From Candidatus Gastranaerophilales bacterium (GTDB lineage: Bacteria; Cyanobacteriota; Vampirovibrionia; Gastranaerophilales; Gastranaerophilaceae): a DNA stretch of 64,000 nt. Location: assembly GCA_944324865.1 (NCBI GenBank), contig CALUXW010000002.1:54860-118859 (forward strand), given 5' to 3'. Each line of letters begins with the position of its first letter. Position 1 is the stretch's first letter. The translations under genes and the position numbers were made by a program. A model generated the notes under the pieces. The model was not told the origin of the DNA. It saw only the letters and a list, made by a program, of their open reading frames with translations, and made no database searches. Positions 54,297 through 63,880 of this stretch are shown here, one piece after another.

Positions 54297-55310
54297 ATGC
54301 CTTTAATATCAATTATTATACCTGTTTATAACACGGACAAATATCTTAAAAAATGCTTGAACAGCATACTTTCTCAATCTTTCAAAGATTTTGAAGTAAT
54401 TTGTGTTAATGATGGCTCAAATGACAACTCGTTAGAAATTTTAAACTTATACCGACAAAAAGACGAGAGAGTTATTGTTATTTCAAAAAATAATGAAGGG
54501 CAAGGAATAGCAAGGAATAAAGGTCTTGAAGTCGCAAACGGCAAATATGTAATGTTTATAGATAGCGACGATTGGCTTGAAAATTATGCTCTTGAAAAAT
54601 TTTACAATAAAATGGAAGAAGATAAATGCGACGTTTTACTTTTTAATGTATACAGATATATCGATAAAACAGGCGAAAGATCGCATTACCCTTATGCAAC
54701 AAAATATTTACAAGGTTTTGAGAACAGAGTTTTTGAACCAAAAGATGCAATAAAATATCTTTTTTGCATTCCTGCATACCCTTTTAAAATATATAAAAAG
54801 TCAACACTGGATAAACTCAACTATCATTACGAAAAAGGTACTTTTTGGGAAGACCATCTCCCGCATTTTGTTGTTTTGTCACAAGCAAACAAGATAAGCA
54901 TTCTTGATGATTATTTATACAATTACAGGCTACATACCTCGTCTGTTACAGCAAATGCGGCAAAATTTGCAGATACTATTTTGGAAAATTTTCGCATCTG
55001 TGAAAAAGAGTTAAAAAAATATGACAACTGGGAAATAATTAAACCATACTTTGTAGCCAGAAAAATCAAAGTCGCACTTAATTATTTTGAAAAATTTGAC
55101 CATTGCTCAAAAGAAAAATGGTATAAAAATATGCAAAAACTTTTTTGCTATATAAGAAAAAACTATATGGAAGATTTAAAAAAAATAGATTTTAATTTAA
55201 ATAAATTTAATAAAATTTACTATATGCCTTATGTTTTTTACAATTTTTATTCAAAAATAAAAATAACATTTAAGATTATGAATTTGTATTTAAGACTTAA
55301 TAGATTTTAA
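54297..55310 (+). CDS. Glycosyltransferase family 2
   Basis: 337 residues from ATG 54297 (MPLISIIIPVYNTDKYL); the ATG at 54279 adds six residues and cannot be excluded. GT-A signatures are VICVNDGSNDNSLEIL, the substrate loop EGQGIARNKGLEVANGKYVMF and the D-S-D-D metal motif IDSDDWLENYAL. A C-terminal region of 130 Lys/Tyr-rich residues lacks a membrane helix. It transfers a sugar to a lipid- or glycan-bound acceptor. It is convergent with the LicD-like gene, with a 21-bp overlap. Confidence 0.9.
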   Translation: MPLISIIIPVYNTDKYLKKCLNSILSQSFKDFEVICVNDGSNDNSLEILNLYRQKDERVIVISKNNEGQGIARNKGLEVANGKYVMFIDSDDWLENYALEKFYNKMEEDKCDVLLFNVYRYIDKTGERSHYPYATKYLQGFENRVFEPKDAIKYLFCIPAYPFKIYKKSTLDKLNYHYEKGTFWEDHLPHFVVLSQANKISILDDYLYNYRLHTSSVTANAAKFADTILENFRICEKELKKYDNWEIIKPYFVARKIKVALNYFEKFDHCSKEKWYKNMQKLFCYIRKNYMEDLKKIDFNLNKFNKIYYMPYVFYNFYSKIKITFKIMNLYLRLNRF

Positions 55311-56366
55311 AAACTCAAATTTTTGTTTTAAAGTTAAATAGAGTTTTTTATATTTTTCCCTTCCGGTTATTTTTTTTCTAAAGAACCTTATTACTTCATT
55401 TATTGCTATATCCTTACATAAATCACTTTCAACTTTTTTTCTATAAGCAAATTTCAAAAGAATTTCCCTTAATTTAAAATCAAAAGTTCTTTTTTTGCGT
55501 AAATTTTTATTTAACATTTTATTGTTCAAATGAGGAGAAATTATTATATCATTAGGCATATTTAAAAAGTTCTTATATTGCCTTTGCGCATATTCCAAAC
55601 CATTATTTTGAATTGTAATTTCTGTATCTTCAAATTTTATCTTTTTAAGAGGAAAAATCATTTCCTCATTAAAAAATCCCTCAAACCTCAAGAGATAATT
55701 GTCAATGTTATCTAAACCATAGTATATTTTTTTACCGTTTTTATCAAAAAACGGACTTGTCAACCTTTGATTATCAAAAAAATCTATAATTTTTTGATAA
55801 TTATCAAGCATGTATTTTTTCTTATTTATAAAATCTATATATTTTCTATATTCCTCACCAGTATAACTTTCACTATATCTGTCGTGGGGAAAAATATCAA
55901 TATTTACACAGTCAAATATACTTGTTCCAAAAATAATTTGCACATGATGTGGTGTTCTTGAAAATATAAATTGTTTAGGATATTTTCTAAGAAATTTATC
56001 CCATATTTTAAAACGATTATCAGAAGAAAAATAAAGATACTTTGCCGGTATTTGAATATAGTTAATTTCACAGAATTTTAAAAAGCGCTCAAAATCATCT
56101 CTCATCATACCTATATCAAAATCATCATCCCAAGGTACAAATCCATTATGTCTTATTGAGCCTATAAGTGTCCCGCCAATAGGAAAGTATTTAATATTTA
56201 ACTTATCAACTTGCTCTATTATTTTTTTACAAAATTCTAATGTTTTTAGTTGGTATTTTCTTAGCATGCCAGTTGAAGGCTTTAAAGTTTTCGCATCAAT
56301 GGTTTTATAAAATTCGTCATATTCTTTTACAAGTTTTTTATATAATTCTTTATAATTATTTTTCAT
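55290..56366 (-). CDS. LicD-family phospho/phosphono-alcohol transferase
   Basis: 358 residues from ATG 56366, preceded by AGGTG; the frame opens at a GTG at 56375. The LicD core is plain: FPIGGTLIGSIRHNGFVPWDDDFDIGMMRDDFERFLKF, with G-G-T-L-I-G-x-x-R-H-x-G-F-x-P-W-D-D-D-x-D, the metal site of nucleotidyltransferase-fold enzymes that move phosphocholine from CDP-choline to a sugar. Here the donor may be CMP-2-hydroxyethylphosphonate from the two enzymes further upstream in the operon. No choline uptake or CDP-choline genes are in the window. It is last in the minus-strand operon. Confidence 0.85.
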   Translation of the reverse strand: MKNNYKELYKKLVKEYDEFYKTIDAKTLKPSTGMLRKYQLKTLEFCKKIIEQVDKLNIKYFPIGGTLIGSIRHNGFVPWDDDFDIGMMRDDFERFLKFCEINYIQIPAKYLYFSSDNRFKIWDKFLRKYPKQFIFSRTPHHVQIIFGTSIFDCVNIDIFPHDRYSESYTGEEYRKYIDFINKKKYMLDNYQKIIDFFDNQRLTSPFFDKNGKKIYYGLDNIDNYLLRFEGFFNEEMIFPLKKIKFEDTEITIQNNGLEYAQRQYKNFLNMPNDIIISPHLNNKMLNKNLRKKRTFDFKLREILLKFAYRKKVESDLCKDIAINEVIRFFRKKITGREKYKKLYLTLKQKFEFLKSIKS

Positions 56367-56375
56367 AAATTTCAC

Positions 56376-56780
56376 CTAAAATAATATTTGTTTAATTATA
56401 AAATCTAAAGTAGGCTTTAAAAGTCGTACTACATGCTTGTCCTCATTTTTTGTATTTATAATTATTCTATATTTTATATTGTTTATGATTCTTTCATAAT
56501 CTTTAAGATTTACAAAGATAATGTCATAATCTTCATTTTTTAATTCTTCCGGCGAAATGACCGGATATGAAAAAAATGTTTCATCAGAATTTTTCGGATA
56601 TTTTGCATCACAAATCTTAACTATATTAAGCTTTGATAAATCAAAATTTTCAAACAAAATTTTACTCATAATTCCTGCACCATACAAAATAATCTTTTTG
56701 TTTTTATATTTTCCAGCAAGCTTATTAATTTGTTTTTGCGAATTTATTTGATTATAATAATCTAAATATGAACTAGGCAC
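56376..56780 (-). CDS. Small Rossmann-like (YGAG-type) protein, 134 aa
   Basis: I chose GTG 56780 because AAAGGGA lies 8 nt before it; the longer open frame upstream is antisense-shifted reading of the FkbM gene. The product has the nucleotide-binding start NKKIILYGAGIMSKILFENFD, then KLNIVKICDAKYPKN and DYDIIFVNLKDYERI. It matches the 131-aa protein at 51337 in length and order of motifs. It overlaps the FkbM methyltransferase by 8 bp and precedes licD by 10 bp, so it belongs to the phosphonate operon. Function unknown. Confidence 0.6.
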   Translation of the reverse strand: MPSSYLDYYNQINSQKQINKLAGKYKNKKIILYGAGIMSKILFENFDLSKLNIVKICDAKYPKNSDETFFSYPVISPEELKNEDYDIIFVNLKDYERIINNIKYRIIINTKNEDKHVVRLLKPTLDFIIKQILF

Positions 56781-57921
56781 TTTTATTCCCTTTCCATAGC
56801 TCTCCAGGTATCGCATACAGTACAGTTTCATGTGTTTTAGGACTATAGTGTCCAAGACAAAATATATAGTTTTTATCTTTAAGTAAATTAAACAAATACA
56901 GCGGTATTTTTGTAAGATCATCTACACTGTGGTAAATAGATATTGCAAGTTGTGCCCTGTCATGTAAAATTGTTTCTTTGGCACCCTCTAGGGCATATTG
57001 CTCCGAACCTTCAATGTCCATTTTTATAAAATCCACCTTTTTAATATTATTTTGTTTTTTAAATAAATCTATTGTTGTAGTTTTAATTTTTAAAATAATA
57101 TCAGTATCTTTTATACTCCTGGATGCATTTGAATTTTCAATATAAGAGCCTGCATTATTATTAGGTGTTTCAACAAATTGAAGTTCTTCTTCTTTATTCC
57201 AAAGACCTTTATGAATAATTTGTGCTTGAGGAATTTCTTCTTTTATAAAATAATCATAAGTTTCATTTTTAAAAGTTTCATACATTGGATCAAAACCATA
57301 AATGGCTTTTAAATTCTTAAAAAATTTTTTATAATTAAAAAACTGTATTGCATTACAAATACCACCGTCAAAAACAGTTTCAATTGCACCGTAATCGATA
57401 TATTCAAAATATTGTTTGTGATAATTTCTAATCGGTCCGTAGATACTTATATTATTTGTTTTCAAGACATATTCTCTTAATTTATCAGGTTTTTTTGCAA
57501 GCCAAAAATCACATATCATTTTATAAAGTTCTTTATCTTCTTCTCTTTTAAATATTTTAAGTACTTTTTGCATATCATCAATGTAATTTTTTAACCTGAA
57601 ATATTTTTCTAGTTCCGCAGAAATTAAGATATAAGGAATGTTAAAAAAAGAGAAAAATTCAACAAGTTCATGGTTTTTTGTTCTAACACTCATTAAAATT
57701 AAATCAAAGGTGCTTTTAACATTTTTTATTTCTTTTAGATTGTAAATTTTAACACCATCAAGTTCTCCGTTAATGTTTGAATCCATATAACAAATTATTT
57801 TAACATCAGGACGGATATTATTTATATACTTTCGCAGTTCTAATCCTACTGTGCCGGCACCATAGATAGCAATTTTTGAATTATAAGGTATTTTATCAAT
57901 TAAACTTTTCTCTTTTTGCAT
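56773..57921 (-). CDS. Fusion: Rossmann-like module + FkbM-family methyltransferase
   Basis: 382 residues. Residues 10-110 hold the YGAG-type module (SKIAIYGAGTVGLELRKYI, then CYMDSNINGELDGVKIYN). From about 170 is an FkbM-like SAM domain: TVFDGGICNAIQFF, AIYGFDPMYETF, NNAGSYIENS and the characteristic KVDFIKMDIEGSEQYALEGAKETI, which includes D-I-E-G-x-E. FkbM enzymes O-methylate sugars or the tails of glycolipids. It is 8 bp downstream of the decarboxylase-dehydrogenase fusion, with GAGGC upstream of the ATG. It could methylate the glycan, or the phosphonate group itself. Confidence 0.85.
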   Translation of the reverse strand: MQKEKSLIDKIPYNSKIAIYGAGTVGLELRKYINNIRPDVKIICYMDSNINGELDGVKIYNLKEIKNVKSTFDLILMSVRTKNHELVEFFSFFNIPYILISAELEKYFRLKNYIDDMQKVLKIFKREEDKELYKMICDFWLAKKPDKLREYVLKTNNISIYGPIRNYHKQYFEYIDYGAIETVFDGGICNAIQFFNYKKFFKNLKAIYGFDPMYETFKNETYDYFIKEEIPQAQIIHKGLWNKEEELQFVETPNNNAGSYIENSNASRSIKDTDIILKIKTTTIDLFKKQNNIKKVDFIKMDIEGSEQYALEGAKETILHDRAQLAISIYHSVDDLTKIPLYLFNLLKDKNYIFCLGHYSPKTHETVLYAIPGELWKGNKSA

Positions 57922-57929
57922 TTTAGCCT

Positions 57930-60149
57930 CTATTTTTTAATTTTATCAGTAAAGAAAGCTGCCATTTGATTAACTTGTAATTTCACGGGATTATTTTTTA
58001 ACCTTTGCACATTAACAGACTGTGCTATTTCTTTTGGATTCTTTATCCCGAGCTTAATTATATCTTGTTCAAGACCTATATTTTTAAACAAATTATCAAA
58101 ATATTCGTCAATGTCTTCTATATTTAAAATTTCTTTAATTTCTTGAACAGTTTTTCTTACATATTCTCTACCTCTTTGATCAGTTACTTTTTGAGCTTTT
58201 TCATTCACTTTCATAAGCTCTTTAATACTTAATGATACAGCATGTCCATGAGCCAGATTATAATCTGTGGTTATTTTATAAGACAAAGCATGCGCTGCAG
58301 TTGTTTTAGAAATATTTATTGCCTTTCCGGAAAATAAAGCAGCAATTGCCATTTTTTGGGCAACGTTTTTATTATTAGAATTAACATAGGCACAAAGATA
58401 TTCCCTGCAAAGCTCCATTGCTTTTTTTGCATAATACTTACTTTTTTCATTTGAATTCGTTGACCAATAAGATTCTATGGCTTGGCATAGAGCATCTACA
58501 GCACAACAGGCTTTTAAATATTTTGGACTGTCTTTAGAAAAACGCCCATCTACTATCGCATAATCTGGTAAAATACTTTGATTTTCAAAAGAATATTTTT
58601 TACCTTCGATATATATTACTGCAAATTTTGTAACTTCTGCACCCGTTCCTGCAGTTGTAGGTACTGCAACAAGGGGAGTCATTTTAATGCCATTATTTAC
58701 ATTAATTGCTTTATCAGGAGTTATTTTATTATCATAACAATATCTAAAAAGTTTTGCAAAATCTATAACACTGCCACCACCTATTGCAAGAATAAAATCA
58801 AAATTAGTTAATATTTTAAGTGCTTTCAGAACCTCAGATGACTTTGGGTTTGGATTAATGTTATCATATATATTATAATTAGCTCCTTTTAACTCCATAT
58901 TTATAAGTTTTTCAAATCTTTTAAAACAACTTTTTGTACAGAACAAAAGAACATTTTTTGCGTTGTGTTTTTTTATTATTTTGGAGAGATTTTTAAAAGA
59001 ATTTTCTTCTTGAAAAGTTATATTTTCATTTAAAAATTCCATAAATATTTTTTTATTTTCACAAGGCTTTTCCTTTGGCCTGCCTAAATCTTTTCTTGCC
59101 CCACATTTAACTTTTATTTCCAGTAAAGAAGGACCTTGTGAATTAATGAAATTTTTAAGCACACTTTTTAACTCTTTTAAATTTTCTGCCCTATAAGAAT
59201 TTTTATACCCACAAGCCTTTGCTAATTTTATAAAGTTAATCATATCCGCACTTGTTGGTTGTGCACCAACCGAATCATGGGCCTCATTATTAAAAACAAT
59301 ATGTTTAAAATTTTTACATTGTGTTTTTGAAATAACAGGCAAGGCACCAAGATGCATTATCATTGCACCATCACCATCAAAACAATAAATTTCTTTTTGT
59401 TTCTTTTCAAGTGCAACAGCTAAAGCTATAGAACTTGCATGCCCCATAGAACCGACTGTTAAAAAATCTTTTTCATGAAAACAGTTTGAATTTTCTCTTA
59501 TCTCATACAATTCTCTTGAAATTTGCCCAGTAGTTGAAATTATAATAGAGCTTTGATCAATTGAATTTACAACTTCTTTCATTGCAAATTCTCGTGTCAT
59601 TTTATAATTAGTTTTTTTTGAATTCTTTAATTTGTATGGTTCAAAAGAATTTTTTCTAATAATTATTGCATAAGGTTTTGATTTTCTTTTAATGTATTCA
59701 CAGGCTTTTTCTAGTTCTATAAGAGCATTTTTTTCTTCTTTGGACAGTATTGAATATTCAATCTTACAAGCTTTTAAAATTTTATCACTCACCTTACCTT
59801 GCTTAAGATGTTGAGGTTCGTCCTGAGTTCCTATTTCACCTCTCCAGCCTATAAGCATTAAAAGCGGTATTTTATATACTTCTTCATCAACAAGAGAAAG
59901 TAAAGGATTTATACAATTTCCAAGCCCGGAATTTTGCATATAGGCTACCCCAAAAGTAGAGTTCGCAAGATAATGACCGGCACAAAGCGCAATAGCATTA
60001 CCTTCATTAGCACATATGATATGATTTTTATCTTGAGTATTATCACTAATATAAGCACATAAGTCTTTTAAAAGACTATCCGGTACGCCACAAAAAAAAT
60101 CAACACCTTGATTTTTTAAAACATCATAAAAAGCTTTTGTACTTATCAT
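57930..60149 (-). CDS. Fusion: phosphonopyruvate decarboxylase + iron-type alcohol dehydrogenase
   Basis: 739 residues. Residues 1-375 are a ThDP phosphonopyruvate decarboxylase: [13 protein letters not shown], catalytic Glu in [13 protein letters not shown], and the ThDP-Mg motif GDGAM (259-263) ending at N287-N288. Residues 390-739 are a group III alcohol dehydrogenase: GGGSVID (457-463), [14 protein letters not shown], and the metal region D552...Q556, H620, H634/H636, where Gln replaces the usual first His. Together they should convert phosphonopyruvate to phosphonoacetaldehyde and then to 2-hydroxyethylphosphonate. The ATG overlaps the PepM fusion gene stop in ATGA. There is no aminotransferase, so 2-aminoethylphosphonate is not the expected product. 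Confidence 0.85.
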   Translation of the reverse strand: MISTKAFYDVLKNQGVDFFCGVPDSLLKDLCAYISDNTQDKNHIICANEGNAIALCAGHYLANSTFGVAYMQNSGLGNCINPLLSLVDEEVYKIPLLMLIGWRGEIGTQDEPQHLKQGKVSDKILKACKIEYSILSKEEKNALIELEKACEYIKRKSKPYAIIIRKNSFEPYKLKNSKKTNYKMTREFAMKEVVNSIDQSSIIISTTGQISRELYEIRENSNCFHEKDFLTVGSMGHASSIALAVALEKKQKEIYCFDGDGAMIMHLGALPVISKTQCKNFKHIVFNNEAHDSVGAQPTSADMINFIKLAKACGYKNSYRAENLKELKSVLKNFINSQGPSLLEIKVKCGARKDLGRPKEKPCENKKIFMEFLNENITFQEENSFKNLSKIIKKHNAKNVLLFCTKSCFKRFEKLINMELKGANYNIYDNINPNPKSSEVLKALKILTNFDFILAIGGGSVIDFAKLFRYCYDNKITPDKAINVNNGIKMTPLVAVPTTAGTGAEVTKFAVIYIEGKKYSFENQSILPDYAIVDGRFSKDSPKYLKACCAVDALCQAIESYWSTNSNEKSKYYAKKAMELCREYLCAYVNSNNKNVAQKMAIAALFSGKAINISKTTAAHALSYKITTDYNLAHGHAVSLSIKELMKVNEKAQKVTDQRGREYVRKTVQEIKEILNIEDIDEYFDNLFKNIGLEQDIIKLGIKNPKEIAQSVNVQRLKNNPVKLQVNQMAAFFTDKIKK

Positions 60150-61450
60150 TTTGCCCCCGGTATCAAGGTTATTATATCTTTAATTTTCATGCAATATTCA
60201 TCTGATGCTTCTTTGCATCTGTGATTTTTAAGAATTGATTGTGCGGTTTTAACCATTGCAGGATAAGCTGCCCTTAAAAGATGATTTGCATAAATTACCA
60301 TACTGATACCATTTTTAATAAGTTCTTCTTCACTTACCTGTGAATAAGATGAAGGTACAACAATAAGAGGCTTTTTATTTTCAAATTTATTATAATGCAG
60401 TGCAAATTCTTGTATTTCATTAAACGAGTCCGAACAAGAGTGAATCATAATTCCGTCTGCGCCTGCTTCTAAATACGTTTTTGCTCTCAACAAGGCATCA
60501 TCCATTCCTTTTTTAAGTATTAAACTTTCAATCCTTGCAATAATCATAAAATGCTTGGAAACTTGAGCTTGCTTTCCTGCTTTTATTTTTTTTGCAAAAA
60601 TGTCCTTATCTTCTTGAGTTTGTGAAACTTCTGTACCAAATAGTGAATTTCTCTTTAGTCCTGTCTTATCCTCAATTATAATTGCTGACACACCAAGCCT
60701 TTCAAGAGATTTAATTGTAAAAATAAAATGCTCTTCAGGTCCGCCATTATCACCGTCGTAAATTATAGACTTTGTTGTAACATCTAAAATATCATTAATC
60801 ATCTCAAGCCTTGATGTTGTATCAAGATAACCTGTGTCTGGCTTTGCTTTTGCAGCAGATTGAGTAAGAGAAGAAATCCAAATACCATCAAATTCATATT
60901 TTTTATTATTTTGCATTACGCTAGTGTTTTCAACGATAAGACCACTTAACCCATTATGTGCTTCGCAAATCCTTACTATATCCTTGCTTGATAGCAATCT
61001 TCTTAATCTTTCACATCTTATTTGCGGAGTTGTACCTATTTCTCTTAAAACATTATTCAACTGGGTAGACGATATACCCTGTGTATATGGAATATCAACT
61101 ACCTTTCCACCCCACTCTGACATAACATCAATAACTCTTTGTCTTGTTTTTGCCTGCACACCTTCTTTCCAATCATCACCATGTAAAACATAGTCAGGCT
61201 TTATTTTTCTTAAATTTGGGACATAATCCAAGGTTTCTTGTGCAATAACTTTTGATACGCCTTTTACATTCTCTATTACGATTTTGCGTTGCTCAAAAGA
61301 CATGTAAGGAAGTCTTTTATAACTTGCTATAGCTTTGTCTGTCAATAGACCAATTATAACTTCTCCCCCAAGTTTTCTTGCCTCCTCAATAATATTTAAG
61401 TGCCCTGGATGTAATAAATCAGCACTCATACCAATATAAATCTTTTTCAT
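60146..61450 (-). CDS. pepM: Fusion: cytidylyltransferase + phosphoenolpyruvate phosphomutase
   Basis: 434 residues. Residues 1-135 are a nucleotidyltransferase of the CTP:phosphoethanolamine/glycerol type with the H-x-G-H site [10 protein letters not shown] (14-17) and the terminal ISSTQL. From 145 on is PEP mutase: YDGDNGG (231-237) and the diagnostic [10 protein letters not shown] (260-269, E-D-K-x5-N-S), separating it from isocitrate lyases, then GADGIMIHS. It should rearrange PEP to phosphonopyruvate and activate the final phosphonate as CMP ester. Known PntC-type fusions have this order. It is first in the operon, followed with a 4-bp overlap by the decarboxylase fusion. Confidence 0.9.
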   Translation of the reverse strand: MKKIYIGMSADLLHPGHLNIIEEARKLGGEVIIGLLTDKAIASYKRLPYMSFEQRKIVIENVKGVSKVIAQETLDYVPNLRKIKPDYVLHGDDWKEGVQAKTRQRVIDVMSEWGGKVVDIPYTQGISSTQLNNVLREIGTTPQIRCERLRRLLSSKDIVRICEAHNGLSGLIVENTSVMQNNKKYEFDGIWISSLTQSAAKAKPDTGYLDTTSRLEMINDILDVTTKSIIYDGDNGGPEEHFIFTIKSLERLGVSAIIIEDKTGLKRNSLFGTEVSQTQEDKDIFAKKIKAGKQAQVSKHFMIIARIESLILKKGMDDALLRAKTYLEAGADGIMIHSCSDSFNEIQEFALHYNKFENKKPLIVVPSSYSQVSEEELIKNGISMVIYANHLLRAAYPAMVKTAQSILKNHRCKEASDEYCMKIKDIITLIPGAK

Positions 61451-61569
61451 TTATTATATTCTCTATTTCTTACCTAATTTATCTTAGCATAGATTAGAAA
61501 ACAAGTATTCAAATAATAAAATGATATTTGTTAAAGCGGTATTATTTTTCAACCTTTTAAACAAATAAA

Positions 61570-61998
61570 ATATCTTCTTTTAATTTACTATTCGAAAGAT
61601 TTACCAATATATTTTTAAATTTTTAAATACTCCAATTACGCAAGAAGAACTGGAAACAATCAAAAAAAGAAGAAAAACATCCACCTTATGGTGTCAGAGC
61701 AAAATTCACTAATAGTCCAAAATTTGCAAGTTCAAAATCCAAGCAAAAATTTAACCATCCACGAAATGCAATATTTGAGTGAAATCACACCCCAAGACAT
61801 TAGAAATTTCATTGGTAATTATTTTAAATTTGAAAACACGCTATATCTGACGGTAAGTAATTATGACAGTGCCAGCAAATCAATTGCGTTTAGCGGAACA
61901 AAGGATGATTTTTCAAATTAAAACCAGTAAGTACACTTATCCAAATAATTTACAATTGATAGTTAATGCCGATGATGAAAACAAACTTGCCTCTTTTT
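61570..61998 (+). pseudogene. Decayed M16-type zinc peptidase genes (tail of one, head of next)
   Basis: Several short frames read like M16 (insulinase/pitrilysin-type) peptidases but are interrupted. In one frame at about 61584-61680: NTPITQEELETIKK, like the inter-domain region. After a frameshift near 61680-61690: SEQNSLIVQNLQ and YLSEITPQDIRNFIGNYF, like the end of an M16 C-terminal domain. In a third frame from 61905: KYTYPNNLQLIVNADDENKL, like the start of the next M16 gene. The last stops abruptly at about 61995, where a serine recombinase gene starts on the other strand. The 120 bp before (61451-61569) hold only the pepM promoter region. Confidence 0.4.
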
Positions 61999-62373
61999 CT
62001 CTAAATTTTCACGCTCAAATTCATAAATCGCACCAAGCATTGTAACCATTAACTTGCCGCTTGGCGTGCTTGTATCTAATTGCTCTTTAATACTTACCAG
62101 CTTTACATTTTTATTTTTGAGTTTTTCAATAATTCTCAATAAATCTTGCGTACTTCTTGCAAGTCTTGAAAAATCTTTTATGAAAACAATGTCTCCCTCT
62201 CTAACATAGTCAAGCATTTCAAGAAGTTTTGGGCGATTAGCATTTTTACCGCTAACTTTTTCCTCAAAAAATTTATCAATATTGTATTGTTTTAAAATTT
62301 CTTTTTGACTTTCTGTGTTTTGCTCTTGTGTGCTTACTCTTATGTAAGCAATCCTTTTTCCTTGTGTAGTCAT
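61963..62373 (-). CDS. Serine recombinase (resolvase) truncated at the C-terminus
   Basis: 136 residues of a family usually 180-200. The catalytic N-terminus is good: IAYIRVSTQEQNTESQKEIL with the nucleophile Ser, VSGKNANRPKL, GDIVFIKDFSRLARSTQDLL with the key Arg residues, and GAIYEFEREN. The HTH_7 DNA-binding end is missing: after ENLEKKR the frame runs into antisense of the M16 remnant and stops. Thus the 3' end was cut at the element border. A strong AAGGAGG precedes ATG 62373. Probably inactive or with altered site choice. Confidence 0.8.
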   Translation of the reverse strand: MTTQGKRIAYIRVSTQEQNTESQKEILKQYNIDKFFEEKVSGKNANRPKLLEMLDYVREGDIVFIKDFSRLARSTQDLLRIIEKLKNKNVKLVSIKEQLDTSTPSGKLMVTMLGAIYEFERENLEKKRQVCFHHRH

Positions 62374-62835
62374 CGTTTTAGCCTCCTTTTACATTACATT
62401 TGCATTATTGGATATTGATGTTTTAAAGTAAAGACTTCCCCAAACACCTTTTTAAAAATTAAAAAATCAACTCTAAACAAACACTTTTCAAATGGTTGAG
62501 AGATGTTGGTTTAGGCTATAACCTATTCAAAGACATTTCTTAATCAAGTTTCGTAAAATTACTTGATAAAAATAGACACTATACAAGCTTGAATATTTGA
62601 TTTCAGTATTTGAGGTATATACAAGCACCTAAAAAGCAATTATTATTTCTTCTCTTAAAGTGCAGCCGCTTTAGAATTAACTCTAAATGTTGTAAGCCTA
62701 AACCTAAGAACAACATCTCAATTTTTTAAACCCATGCAGTTACCAATCCTCGTATTCCTAGTTATCATTGGCTTGGGGCTCATAATCCTGTCTGCTGTCA
62801 TTCGCACACAACGTGATGAAGTTTGTATCTCTTTT
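62374..62835. other. 460-bp gene-poor segment between recombinase and Rep
   Basis: No convincing gene on either strand. The plus strand has a 44-residue open frame at 62734-62868 with one hydrophobic stretch but no ribosome site. Because the segment lies directly downstream of a rolling-circle Rep gene in a mobile element, it is a plausible place for an origin or transfer site; I see no unmistakable nick-site hairpin. Confidence 0.3.
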
Positions 62836-63504
62836 TTAATAAGCAAGCTTATTAGAATTACTCTTTAACTTAGACATACACCAATTATGATATTTCTCAG
62901 CAGGTTCAAGGTAATTTTTACGCATTTTTTTGTGAAAATAAGTACGTTCATCAACAACTTTTAATGCAAGTTTTGTTTGACCTTTAAAATCAAAGTCAAT
63001 TTGTCCTGTATAATCTTCAACATACCTTATAGAGCTTGATTGACGGATTACATATTTTATATAATACAATGGGTCATCTATGGTATAATAATCTGCCCCA
63101 TCATTATATCCTCGTTGTTCAACATCATCAGCATAGATATGCCAATCGGGTGCGGAATTCTCAAACCGCTGTTGTATTCTTGCAATAAGGTATTTTGATA
63201 ATCTAGTATATCCACTCGGGCATAACAATATAATGTGTAAATGAGGTTGTATTTTTTCAGGTTCAGCAGCTCGCTTAACTTTTGATACAATTTTCCTTGC
63301 CGGTCTGCACTTACCTTTCTTTACCAATACAACTTCAGCATTTCTTATATTTGTCTCACTAATCCCTATCATTGCAGTACAAGGAATTTTCGTTCTTTTG
63401 CAATAGCGTATAATATTCATCCTTAATGTATCCGCTTCTCTTGTTGCTTCTTTCATATTATTGAATTTTACCGAGTGTTCAATTCTTATAAACGTAGTAG
63501 CCAT
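62836..63504 (-). CDS. HUH-type rolling-circle replication initiator (Rep)
   Basis: 222 residues. The HUH metal motif is PHLHIILLCPSG and the catalytic tyrosine motif is DDPLYYIKYVIRQ (Y-x-x-K-Y), in the order and spacing of Rep_1-like initiators of small plasmids and some integrative elements. The Rep nicks its origin and stays covalently bound. The N-terminal 70 residues include IEHSVKFNNMKEATREADTL. It overlaps the upstream 130-aa gene by 19 bp. Its presence in a chromosome points to an integrated plasmid-like element. Confidence 0.75.
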   Translation of the reverse strand: MATTFIRIEHSVKFNNMKEATREADTLRMNIIRYCKRTKIPCTAMIGISETNIRNAEVVLVKKGKCRPARKIVSKVKRAAEPEKIQPHLHIILLCPSGYTRLSKYLIARIQQRFENSAPDWHIYADDVEQRGYNDGADYYTIDDPLYYIKYVIRQSSSIRYVEDYTGQIDFDFKGQTKLALKVVDERTYFHKKMRKNYLEPAEKYHNWCMSKLKSNSNKLAY

Positions 63505-63878
63505 AGAGCAATCTCCTTCTTTTTAATATTCTCAAGTCTAAAAACTTTTTTATTAGCTTTTGCGTAAGTTAAATAATTTTCATAAGTCACATACCAACGA
63601 CCAAATTCATCTTGTACAAATATCCCATAAAAACCTTTCAGCTTATCTGCAAAAGCTTTAATGTTTTGAAATAGGTGCTTTCCAGTAATCTCGCTTAATG
63701 CGTATATGACTTGCCAACAGGAAATTTTATCTTCCATGGCAACTGTTTTTGCACATTTCCAAGGTATTTCGTTATATTGTTTTGCATAATCATACAAACA
63801 AGATGTTCGCTTTGTATGAAACCCAAAGTTATGTCCGTAGTAATTTTTACCAAACTGCATATACTCTATAACATTCAT
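63486..63878 (-). CDS. Unknown 130-aa protein of the Rep element
   Basis: Starts at ATG 63878 (MNVIEYMQFGKNYYG), with AAGGTGG about 9 nt upstream, which overlaps the end of the excisionase-like gene; a longer frame to 63914 is only the overlap with that gene. The product is rich in Tyr, Lys and Phe with no membrane segment; a middle segment CWQVIYALSEITGKHLFQNIKAF suggests helices. Located between an excisionase-like HTH and Rep, it may be a replication helper. No family recognised. Confidence 0.55.
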   Translation of the reverse strand: MNVIEYMQFGKNYYGHNFGFHTKRTSCLYDYAKQYNEIPWKCAKTVAMEDKISCWQVIYALSEITGKHLFQNIKAFADKLKGFYGIFVQDEFGRWYVTYENYLTYAKANKKVFRLENIKKKEIALWLLRL

Positions 63879-63880
63879 AG

